A stretch of 64,000 nucleotides of DNA from Undaria pinnatifida (taxonomy: Eukaryota > Sar > Phaeophyceae > Laminariales > Alariaceae). The position numbers were made by a program, and so were the translations under genes. The DNA is taken from assembly GCA_012845835.1 (NCBI GenBank), contig JABAKD010000014.1, positions 2,963,710-3,027,709 on the forward strand. Direction: 5' to 3'. The notes beneath the pieces are model-generated. The model was not told where the DNA came from, did no database searches, and worked only from the letters and a program-made list of their open reading frames with translations. Below, piece by piece: positions 35,701-47,700 of the stretch (the stretch's first letter is position 1; the number at the start of each line of letters is the position of its first letter).

Positions 35701-38700
35701 TCACCGAGCGTCTCCACCCCAGGCGCATGCTGCTGCTGCATCGTCATGCCTGGCGGAGTCGCTGCCTCTGTGGACGCCCTCAGTTTTCTCTCAGCTGCCA
35801 AAGAATCCTCTGCTTAAGCCGCCGCCAAATACTCCACTGTCATGTACTCAGCGTCTCGCTCAGTCGATGACCCGGCTATTACCTCCAGCTATTGTTCCGC
35901 TGCCACCCACGATGGCAAAGCCGCGACTAGCTCCACCGTCGTGTTGATTGTATCCTTGGATATTATACGGCTATGATGACGGTTGAGTATAGTAGGGATT
36001 TCCAGTGATAGGTTGGCTACATGGTAGCGGGAATATCGGGATGGCGGAATATGTCCCGGGCTGTTTAGCCGTCAGTCCTCTCCTCCTTGTTCTTCTACCG
36101 AGTGCTCTTCTCTCCACGTTGCGCCCCGGCATGGAGCCGTTATAATATAATATATGTATGATGCATTTATCTACCTGCTGCTGATCCACCACCCTACGAC
36201 TGCTTGTGCAATAGGTATGCCCTCTACGCTTCGTAGGGATTAACAAACACGATAACTATCGCGTATCGTACGCGGTACTATTCCCGTTCGAAGCAAAGGG
36301 TGTTGCACAAAAGAGCCCTCCACTGTGAAAGGGAGCAAGCTGGGTGTCTTATTTGAACCATGCCTGAGGGCGAGGTCAAAATGGGCAGTGTGGACGTGAA
36401 AGCGTTGGCAGGGAGAGCGTGGAGCTCTCATCGAGCTAAGATGCGGAAGCTGGAAGAGCTGCTCGCAAGAAGGGACCAACTCGAGAAATAAATCGAGGGT
36501 GGTTTTCGTTATGGTTTCCGGACCATCGACCAGATTTCGACAGGGTGGGACGAGTTCTACCGAATCGTGGGTCAGATTGAGGAAAGCAAACTCATCATTT
36601 GCGAGTACTCGCAAGTACTCCTCGAGGTCTCCAGCTTCTCTTTACGACAGGAGAAAATGCGAGAGATCCAACTCGGACACAAGAGAGGGGAGCCGGCGTG
36701 GCCACATGTGAGTCGCAGCTCGTAATCCCACTACTTGAGGCTGGGAACGAGAGCACTGCACAGCAGCAGCTGCTGCAGCAGCAGCAGCAGTGCGAGACGC
36801 AGGAAAATGGAACGTTGATGCGGGCAAAGATAAGGTGGAATTGAAGACGAGTGGGGAAGAGCAGGAAGAGCACTTGCAGCTGCCACCCAAGGAGCAGCAG
36901 CAGCTGCAACCTCCGGCGGCACCACCCCCTGTTTAGACGTCACAGCTCGTAACCCCACTACTTGAGACTGGGAGCGAGAGCACTGCACAGCAGCAGCCGT
37001 AGGAGCAGCAGCAGCAGCAGTTTGAGACGAAGGGACAAGGCATGGTTGTTGATGCAGACAAAAAAGATTGTGGAGTTTGAGACAGGGGAGAAGGGATGGC
37101 TCGACGATTTGGTTGTGAAACTAAATTACGAGCCGTATCTGTCGTGCTCCATGGAAGCGGCGGCTGCTGAGCCCATTGACGTGTGGGCCCGGGCCGGAAT
37201 TGGTACATGGTGGCTGGTTGCGATGGAGGACGCTGGGTGTGGGAGGCACGGACATCCAGGCGGAGAACCCTTCCCACCGTTTGCACCAGACTACGGCAAC
37301 GATCAGGTCATGTCATGTAGATGTTTCTCCGTCTGTGCTTTGTCTTCATTCTAGAGTAATACAGTAGGCAGTGGAGTTTCGCCGTGTGAAAAGACATCAT
37401 ATGAACTGTCGAGATATATGATACTGCTAACTATACAGCACCAGTATTCGATTGACATGGCGATGACATGTTTTTTTTGCGGTCAAGACTTTGTTTTTCG
37501 CGTGTTATGGAAGAAGTCAGGGACCACCACGTACGTGCGGAAGTTCATCGCCGACATGAACAACATGGGGCGGCCGCACTGCTTCCGTACGGATAACGGT
37601 GGAGAATTCACCAGCCGCGACTACGTGGAGTTTTGCGACTCCGCGGGGATCGCCGTGAATACACGGCCCCGGATAGGAAAGGGCAAATTGGGTTGGGCAG
37701 AGGGACCGGCAGGGTAAAATGCTTGTGTCTGTCCCCCAGCCCCTCTTGCCCCAACCACCGGCAACTGTGATTGCTTGTGGTGTGATAGCTCTGATGATCA
37801 ATCGGTTACTACTACAGGATGCAGGCTGCTTGACGAGTTGAATAATCGATTATGTCAGCAGTGCAGTAGGTAGCGCTTGATTGTGACAGCCGTATTTTTT
37901 ATCTGTCGTATGTTGGGTTTTGTTCTCTACAACAGTTTGGGTCGGTTCATTTTCAGTCAACCATTTTCCCTCACGTACCGAGAAGGAAAGGGATTCGCCA
38001 TCTCCGAATCATTTTTTTTTTATTCCGGTCGAGCCGTATTTTCCTAAAAAGACCGAGAGAATACCTGGCACGAGATGTATGATTTCACAGATAAATCGGT
38101 GACGGTTGATGGCTGTAGGGGTATGGTTAGTACCAGTAGTATTATATTTAGCGTACGCACGAGAGATGATGGTATTTTGGTTGTCTTATGCAATGCTGGC
38201 TACTTCCAGAATAGCTGGTTGTTAACCTCAGCAGCGATCTGGCATGGTGCGGTACAAGAAATGAAGAAACCGGTAGTGAGGAAATATAGTATTACTCGCG
38301 TGTTATAACGCAATATGTGGTGGAAACATTTCGATGTGTCCTTCTCGTCAAACTGAATATTCCACCCTGGTCTTGTGCCTGTTATGCCTACTGTAGTATG
38401 AATATGATGTGTAGTCTGACATGCTTTGCTGGACAATGAGTGATGATAGGATTATATTCAAGCCCCCTTTTGTTAGATCGCCCCCTCAACCCCCCCCGCC
38501 CTTATCATGCGCTCGTGCGGAGTGCTATGGTATGCGGTATCTCTACCGTACCCAAAAATAATCAGCAAGGGGAATGGGGTAGATTATAAGGATTATCTAA
38601 TCTACAGGTGCTCAAGCATTTTATGTAGGTAGAACATGAGCATTTTGAGTACATATGGTCGATAATGGCCAATATTCCTGCGCTTGTTGTGGTTTTCAGG

Positions 38701-41700
38701 TGGTTTTACCTGATATCGTATTCTATATACGCGTTTTAGTCAAGGTTGCCAAACAGTTTATTTCAAGGATCGTTATTTCTTTATCGCGGTAGCTTATCAA
38801 GTAGCAGCATAGACTAACACTCTTGCAGCACTGTGATACTACGTGTCGCTTTCCCGGGAAGGAACATGCTGAATAACTTGACCCTCGATAGAACAACCTC
38901 GTAACATGTAGCGAGGCGTTTGCGCTCTGATTTATCGGTACTCTGAAACAGAAACAAACACGCGGTTGAATTCGTGCTATAGTGCATACCGGCATCAAAC
39001 AGGTGCCGAGTCAAATCTGAAATATAATGACTTATTGCGGGATTTGCGGTGAATGTTGATTTATGCGTTAGTTCGGGTAGGAGAAACTCGCTCGAGAAAG
39101 GTCTCGAACTCGACGACTTTGCTCGATTTTTGATAGCGTTGAAATATCGCATGATTTAGTACGCTCGGTTCGCTGTTTCTACAGTTCGTTATTGATATTT
39201 CAGATTATTCGTTTCCATTTCAGTATTGGATCGCTGATGATGAACGATATGGCGTATGTTATGAGCTGGAAGTATGACATTTTGGGGCTTGGGGACTGCG
39301 ACGGTTTTGGTAAACTCCCCCGGGTCAGCCCTGCGTAATCAGTCGATGGTTTTCTCAACCCAGCCCAGTAGTGAGACCGAGCTGGGCCAACTTGTTTAGT
39401 TTATATCCTATAAGGAAGGGTCACGCCCACCTGTTACCGCTTGTGCGGGGTAGGATTCGCTTGACCACTTAGTAGATTCGGGAAGGCTCGTTAATTTCGA
39501 AAAAGGTCTCAAACTCGACAAGTTCGATACGTCTGAACCCGAGGGCGACTAACTTTTTCGCGAGCTGATTGGAATTTTGATGTTTCTTGGCTTTTGAAAG
39601 CGAATGAGGATCAGTGCTCGTAATTTCGAAAAAGGTCTCAAACTCGACGATACGTCTGAACCCTTTTTCGCGAGCTGATTGCAATTTTGATATTCTTGAC
39701 TTTTTAAAGTGGGTGAGGATTCTGCACATATTAACTGTATTCTTGTACTTTAAAGAGTGCATGGCATTTTGGGAGGCAAGTAACTGTTTCTTGACTTCTG
39801 AAATAATAGTTTTACACGATTGTATCTAGTATGGCATGATTTTGCTCTGGATTTAAGCATTTGGAATTTGAATCGATTTTTAGTATGTACCCAGTCGGGA
39901 GGCATTCGCCTAGTTCGAAAGTGAATTTTGAGACTGCTGTCCGATCACACTTGTCGGCAGCCCTATTGTATGGAGCTGATAACCGGTTTATGAGGAAGGC
40001 TGAGTGCTAATTATAGCGCCTATGTTCAAGTTTTCGGATTTTGGAATTTGGATTTCAGATCTAACTTTTCGCCCTATGGATTTATGATTTTAGATTTTCT
40101 GTTTCTGGACTTGGGATTTTACATGTTAGATCTTAGGCTCGCGAAGATTGATGTTGGATACCATCCCTGAATTTTGTCTCTAGATTCATGGAGTGCTTTT
40201 CAAGGACCATGGTGCTACAATTTTTCTTTCTTGCCACTGTAGTACTGGGAGGATATCGATTTACCGTATTTTTCAATGAATCGTTTTACCCTGATGATAT
40301 GATAATATAGCATCATGGCATATCATTCACGAAGCAGGGAGGCTGTTGATTATATGCTTGGATATTATACGGCTATGGTAACGGTTGAGTATAGTAGGGG
40401 TTTTCAGTGATAGGTTGGCTACATAGTAGCGGGGTATCGGGATGACGGAATATGTCCCGAGCTGTTCAGTCATCAATCCCCTTCTCCCACTTGTTCTTCT
40501 ACCGAGTGAGTCTTCTTCTCTCCACGTTGCACCCCGGCACGGTGCCGTGATAATAAAATATACCAGGTATTTATGATGCATTTATCTACCTGCTGCTGAC
40601 CCACCTCCCCACGGCTGCTTTTGTTAGCCCTCTGCGCTTCGTAGGGATCAACAAACAGATATGTGCCTCGAGAGGACTCAGGAGGCTCACCATCATCACC
40701 GAGCGTCTCCACCCCAGGCGCATGCTGCTGCTGCTGTATCGTCACGCCTGGCGGAGTCGCTACCTCTGTGGACACCCTCAGTTTTCTCTCGGCTGCCAAA
40801 TAATCCTTTGCTAAAGCCGCCGCCAAATACTCCACTGTCATATACTCAGCGTCTAGCTCAGTCGATGACCCGGCTATTACCTCCAGCGATTGCTCCGCTG
40901 CCACCCACGATGGCAAAGCCGCGTCTAGCTCCATCGTCTTAGCCCTTGCCACCGCCGCCGTCCTCAACGCTCTCTCCGCTGCCAACGCCGCGTCTTGCTC
41001 AGCCAGGGCCGTGTCCCGCTCAGCCTACGCTACGTCTCGCTCAGCCAAAGCCATCGACACCTGTTCAATTTGCTGCCGAAGCAGCTCTTTCTCCTAATCC
41101 GTTACAACACCCCTTCAGCCGGGCCCGGAGCGTGCTGAAGGGGTGTTCTTACGGGTGAGAAAGAGCTGCTTCGGCAGCAGATTGAGCAGGTGTCGATGGC
41201 TTTGGCTGAGCGAGACGCGGCGTTCGCTGGGTGGGACGCGGCGTTGGCAGCGGAGAGAGCGTTGAGGACGGCGGCGGTGGCAAGGGCTAAAACGATGGAG
41301 CTAGACGCGGCTTTGCCATAAGTGGGTGACAGCGGAGCAATCGCTGGAGGTAATAGCTGAGTCATCGATTGAGCAAGACGCTGAGTATATGACAGCGGAG
41401 TGTTTGGCGGCGGCTTTAGCAGATGATTATTTGGCAGCCGAGAGAAAAATGAGGGTGTCCACAGAGGCAGCGGCTCCACCTGACGTGATGATGCAGCAGC
41501 ATGCGCCTGAGGTGGAGACTCTCGGTGATGATGGTGAGCCGCCTGAGTCGGAGCTTGCTGGTACTGGCGTTGTTAAAGCAGAACAACAACAGGAGCCATC
41601 ACCGCCGGTGACGAGCACTTAGCCTTTTGCACTGCTGTTGGATGAACCAGATATGGTGGATGGTGATGTTTCTGGTGTTGCAGTCAGGCCCGAGCCTTTG

Positions 41701-44700
41701 ATGACCGAGGAGTTTGGAGGCTCGGATGTCTTGGGGGTTGGAACGCGGCAGCACCAAGGGGTGGAGCAGCAGCAGCAGTCTGAGCCGGTAACGGTGGGGG
41801 CTGTGGCCATTAGCAATGGGCCGGGGGCGGTGCGGACTGTGGCGACCAGCAGTGGGACGCGGTCGGTAAGGAGATCGGTTTTGCCACATCAAGAGGGCTT
41901 CGCATCAACGCATCCGTTTGACCCGGATACACCAAAACATAGCATGCCACCGCTTCGACCGGAAAATGAACCCGGTACGGTTGGGGGGGGTATGACGAGG
42001 GAAACGAGGAAGACCATGGGGGTGGAAGCAGCAGCAACAGCAGCAGCAAAAGTTTGGATGAGATGGGATGGAACATCGTTGTTCCCCTTTGACCGTGGTA
42101 AGACTCCACGGGCACTCCCCAGGCATGTTCTTTCGAGTGTAGCATCGCTTGATAGCTGAATATTATGCTGGGCTGGGTGGATTGACGTTCGTTTTGTTTT
42201 TGTGATTTCCTGAATGCCTGGTACATGCTAATATTTGACGTTGTTTGGTCAAACTGCCTCCAGCAGAATACTGAGAGGGGGAGTTCGTTGTGATATCGTG
42301 ATTCTACTCGCAGACGTAGTACGTACCTGGTATAATAGTGCGGAAGAATGGCGTGGTATATCGCTATCTAACGATTGTGCAATTTGTCTAACCTTTTGAC
42401 TATTTGGCCTGAAAGAATGAAACGTGTAATTTGCGTATTTTCAGCTAATTCTGTGCACTTTTCATGACGAGATGAAAGGGAGGACGTGAGGGTGCTGGCT
42501 CCTTAGTCGTACACATACGACTGCCGATTTACGTTGTTAGTTGGCTAATAGCTATGACGTATATACGTATCTGGTATACTATATGATACATGGTACCAGG
42601 TATCAGGTACACAGTATCAGCTGGTACGTACCGGGGGTAACACAATACGAGTTTCCTGGTGGAGCACTTCACGTATGATTTGTAGTGGTATGATGCTCCT
42701 TGTTTACAGCAGATCGTGATCGCTGGTGGTATGTATCAAGTGTCAAATCTTACCGGACACCTGGTAGGTGCTAACCATCTACTACTACTGCTGTAGTACT
42801 AGGCATGATATAGCAGCAGCAATATCCTCTCCGGCATACTGCTGCATCATATTAAGCCGAAACAGTACGTGCATTGCATGATTACCAAATTGAGGCGAGC
42901 TATATTTGATGTGTGTCTCCGCGTGAAACCCGCCCACCGGTAACACTGTTATTGTCAGAGTTGTGTATTGTGCTGGTGCCTTGTTCATCGTTTTTGTCAT
43001 GGATGCAGATGTATTGTGCTGGTGCCTTGTTCATCGTTTTTCTCTTGGATGCAGACATGCGTTACGCTCTCGTCGATGGAAATGGAGTGTGGCCAATGGG
43101 AAGTGTGAAGTTTTCCACCAGTGTCAGCATAGTAACATGCTGACTCTATCACCAAACCGTTGCATACGGAGGCGTTTAGCTGTTTGCGCTTGCATTCGGT
43201 CATGGGGAGTATCTAGCAGGGGGGCTGCCAGAGTTCGATTTGAGTCTTTCGATAGGAGCTGTTGTTCTGTCGGAGACGTGCTGTTGTTTGCTCTTTCCTG
43301 TAGAGTACAAAGCAGGGGGGCCAATGTTATTGAGCGATGGGATTTTATGTGAAGACGGTGTTTGTGATCTTGTTCGAAGGTTTTCCCAACAGATTCTTGC
43401 TTGTTGGATTTTGCCCTTCCCGTAGTCACGGTCTTATTTTATGTGGGAGATTTATGCTGAACCTGAGATTGAGACATTTTGGTATCGAGATTGCCGTTTC
43501 ACCTGGGCAATTCTTAGCTTGATGCGTTAACATTCATTTAATGTGTTGACAAGCTCGACAGTGAAAGAGGACATCGGTTGTAACCACATTTCACTGCGCA
43601 AACTTGAGTCAGGAGGTAGCCTAAGCGTAGGATTTCCTGGTAACAATATTGGTATTTAGACTGCCGTTTTACCTTGGCAGTTATTGATGGAATTAGGAAC
43701 CGCCGTTTTACCTTGGCGATGATATAAGGATGGAATTTGGGCTTGCCCCTTTCCTTGGCAATGAGTTATTATGGAATTAGGGATTTGCCATTCCATCGGG
43801 CAATTGGTGATACATTGTTCGGGACCTATCGTATCGCGCGCCGAATAGGGAGGCTCTTTGTGGTATGCGGTTGTTCGATACTGGTCTGCGGATATTTGGG
43901 AGTTTCGTAATATGTGTCGATGCATTATTTGGTATGTGCCTCGACCTGTGGAGCTTCCTCCCCGAGAGGCAGTCGCTGATGATGATAATATAGGACCCGG
44001 ACTTTGATGAAAAGATACGGGTCACCCCTCTATGGCTCATGTGTGTGAAGCCTTTGACGACATGTACTGCGCTTCTTCCGTGTGAGTGTGTGTTCGAGAG
44101 TCTGCGATAACCAGGTGCGGCTCCGTGTATTTTATCTTGTGCTCTTCTCATCTACTCCATAAGGACACGCCACGTGGTTACATAGAACACGTTATAGAGC
44201 AAGCGAATTCAAACAAGTTTCTATGTAACATATGAAGAAAGCGTAATGAGCGCTCGAATGTTGGAGGCGTGGCGTCTATTAGGAGTAGGAACGGTGCTCC
44301 GTCTGGAAAGGGATGCGTGGTCAATGGTCAAATGACTAAGGCGAGCAACAAATGAGTACGCCCCATTCCACCCCACCCCAAACCAGGCGTTGGGCGAGGG
44401 CATAAACGGTACCGTCCGATCGCGGGGCTGATGAACACGAAGTTCGGCATCACTTCCAATTATATCTCATCCTGTCCCATCATAGTATATCCCACCCGAT
44501 CCTATCCAATCCCGCCCCATCAGATCCCATCCAATTCCATCCCATCCCGTCCCGTCGCGTAGAAATATATGCCATCCAATCCCGCCCCGTCCTGTCCCGT
44601 TTCATCCTATTCTGTGTTACCCCCCAGGCGTTGGGCGAGAGCATGAACGGGTACCGTCCCGTCGTAAAGCTCAACACAAACTTCGGCATCTAACCCCCCC

Positions 44701-47700
44701 ATGCATCCCATCCCATCCCATCCAATCCAATTTCATCTCATCCCATACCTATCCGTGCCATAGTATTATGTCCCTTCCCATTCCGCCCCGTCCCGCCATA
44801 TTTTTTCCCATCCCATCCCGTCTCGTCCAGTCCCATCCCACCTCATATCATCCCATCCCGTCCCATCCCATCCCATCCCATCTCACCCCATCCCGTGCCA
44901 TCCCATCCCATCCCATCCCCATCCCCTCCTGTCCCATCCCATCCCGTCCCGTCTCAATCCCAGGCGTTGGGCGAGGGCATGAACGGGTACCGCCCCATCG
45001 TGGAGCTGATGAACACGAACTTCGGCATCTACGGCATGGCCGAGCTGGGCAGCGCCGGTAACACGCACGCGACAACGGGAGGACAGTTCGACATGCCGAT
45101 GACCATCATCGGGGCTGGGGGCACGGCGCCCAACCAGTCTCTGGGGGCGGAGCACTCGCAGGTGAACGGTGTTTTATTTTTGTGTGCGTGCTTTGGTTTA
45201 TTAAGATAACTCCGGCCCCCCCGCGCGCGCTCGTCCGCAGACGCCATATTCCCCATCAACGAAGCACCTTCGCTTGCCATTCCAAGTTGACCGTCAGTTT
45301 GTCGCGCAATTCCTGTGACGGAAGAAGCGCGGGCGGCAGGAGCAATCGTTAAGGGCACGGTGGGTCCCTCAGCGAAGACTACCGGTTCTGTAGAGAACTG
45401 GCGTTTTGTTTCGACCGGTCTATTCGCGATTCTGCCCTGATTCCTTTGGTGAATTGGGTGTACGCAACAAATCGCAATATATATATATATTTTTAACAAC
45501 TAGAAGTGATGCAATCACGTACGAGTGCACAGCAGGACATTAACTTGTGGTTCGGTGTCTGTTGCGCGCACGAAAAAAATGCGACATATGCGCGAATATA
45601 TGCCTAAAAACCATTATCGAACTACGTTTAAACGCCTCCCGAAGCTCGAAAAGGCGTGTATCAGGATGCCTTGGGATGTCCCCCCCGGAGGGCCCCTGGA
45701 GGGGCCTCCGTAGTGCCTAGTGCTTAGTGCCTACCAGGCTGGGGCCTACTATTTGTTTTCGACTATGGCGAATAGGAAAATGGGCCTAAAAAATGTTCAA
45801 CTTCGACCGATTGGACAAAAAGCGCTAAAAAGGAAATTCGCATACGGCGATTTAGAAAAAAACACAGCCAAAACAAGAAATCGCCTGCAGCGACAAGAAG
45901 ACCCCTCCCAAAAAATCACCTGCGGCGAAAAAATGTTGCGCGCCCAAAATCGCGTGTTGCGCTGCGCGCAACCAGTCTCGCGGCGACTGTTGCGCAAAAT
46001 GTTTTTTTGACCCAAATATTGCGCGCGCGCAACAGTTAATTAATGCCCTGGTGCACAGCAGCAGTACACATACGTAGCAGCACAGCACACGAAAACGCAC
46101 ACTGCGCCGTCATCCCACCAGCCTTTGTGCCCCCTATAGTTCGCTGTCCTTATCATGGCCGACGGGAGGTCGCCAGCGTGGAAGCGTACGAAGGCCGACG
46201 ATGGTCTTTCGGCGTGTCGTTCGGGAGGTGCTGCCTCTCCTACAGCCGCACGTGTAGTAGAAAGCGAGTAGGAGAAATCTTCCCCGTGCGAGTGAGCTAC
46301 TCCCTTCCCAAGGTGGGACAGGGCGGACCCGTCACAGACGCCTACCTTCGGTCGCCAGCAGGCATTTATCGTGTCCCACGCGGAAATCCAGGTGCGTCTT
46401 CTTGGGCTCGTTGCACGTAGATACCACCGACGAGTGCTACGAACCATCGATCGTACATATACGTGCCTTGTTCTTATGTTCTTGTGTTCTTGTCCTTGGT
46501 GTTCTTGCTTGCTTGTGCTTGCTTGCTTGCTTGTGCTTGCGCTTGCTTGCCTGTTGCTTGGCTTGGCTTGTGGCTTGTGGCTTGGCTTGTGGCATGGCTT
46601 GTTGGCTGGCTTGTTGACTTGGCTCGGCTAGTAATTGACTTGGCTTGGACTTGGGCTGTCACCCTGTCCGTAAATATATATTTTAATATTAATATACAAT
46701 CGAAACGGTGCTTACATTTCGAGACAATGGTACCCGTGTACCAGTACAGAGGAAGAGAAGGACGTTCATTGATGTATATACGTTCCACGATTATTGGAAA
46801 TACAGGGGCCGTAGGGGTACTAATTTCAACACGAAAATGTCGAAAATGTCCTACGGTGATGATATTGTCAGATAGCCCGTGGTGTACTGTACATCAACTA
46901 CATCCGTACCTGTTGTCATCTGTATAACGTACCTGGTATCATAGTACATACGAAGTATATCCCCAACTCAAGATAGTTTTTCTACGTCACCCAGATACGG
47001 AGCCCGCGCGCTAAGTAGTGTACTGCTTGATGCTTACATTGCTCCAAATAAATAACATGTGACCGGCCAAGTCACCACTAGCAGTTATATACGAATACCA
47101 GGTATACTCCAACTGCTGTTGTAAATTGAACACCTCTGACAGCTGGCGCGTGCTACGATCGAGGTGCGCCCCTTTTTTTCTGAGGTTTCTCAATTTGAGG
47201 AGCTTAAGACCGCCCCCGAAAAAACTGACCTTTGATGAAAAAAAGAAACTGCTACTGGATACAAAAAAAAACATGGCTTAGGTACACGGCGATAATCATG
47301 CTAGAATAAATGGAGCGTATTTTCCGACGAATTTGGGTCAAGGAGCCCCGTAGTTCAGAAACCATTTCTTCAGACGAAAAAGTGCAACCTCTATCGTAGC
47401 ACTTGTCAGCTGTCGAAAACAGTAAAATTAAGTATTCTTCACAGAGCAGCCTTACCCGTTGCAGTGGTGGGCGTGTGCATGGTACTTGCTGGAAAATACA
47501 GGGGAACACACACACTTACTCGCGAACGTAAACCCACACATTGTAAACCACTAGACACGGGAAACGTCGAGCAGCTGAACAAATACAACACACTAGGTTA
47601 TGCCTCTCCCTTGCACGATAAAAAATATGGCATAGAAACCCCGTCGCGCGCACAGCCTCTCCCCCCCCCCCCCTCAACGCCAACACAAACGCGGACCAGT

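Larger units (their letters stand above)
35942..40657 (+). mobile_element. Old LTR retroelement (element 2), same family as element 1
   Basis: LTRs at 35942-36249 and 40344-40657 (~310 bp, TGTTGATT...AACAAACA). A purine-rich tract GAAGCAGGGAGGC precedes the right LTR. A gag-like remnant starts near MPEGEVKMG (36361) and runs to ~37350. A copia-type integrase remnant (CFRTDNGGEFTSRDYVEFCD) lies at about 37490-37672. The rest is non-coding and collinear with element 1. It is broken and old; LTRs differ by roughly 10-15% by eye. No short target duplication; instead ~280-bp direct repeats flank it. Confidence 0.85.
35576..44213 (+). mobile_element. Nested LTR-element block inserted in LINE copy 2
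   Basis: The left edge (35576-35668) and 43850-43945 share TTTGTGGTAT, TTCGATxCTxGTCTGCG and TTATTTGGTATGTGCCTCGA, so they look like LTR pieces of one outer element. The flanks ACAGT and CAAGT may be a worn target duplication. Inside are element 2 (35942-40657), copies of a coiled-coil, gag-like coding fossil (35669-35941 and 40661-41100 on -, about 41157-42160 on +), a purine tract GAGAGGGGGAG (42278-42288) and a non-coding stretch. It is broken in many places. Confidence 0.65.

Noticed and set aside
44387-44960. Spaced repeats resembling a CRISPR array
   Set aside because: Repeats are exon 11 copies at uneven spacing with low-complexity spacers in a eukaryotic intron.
46040-46447. 135-codon open frame on the - strand
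   Set aside because: No recognisable domain and both strands are open; inside a large intron.
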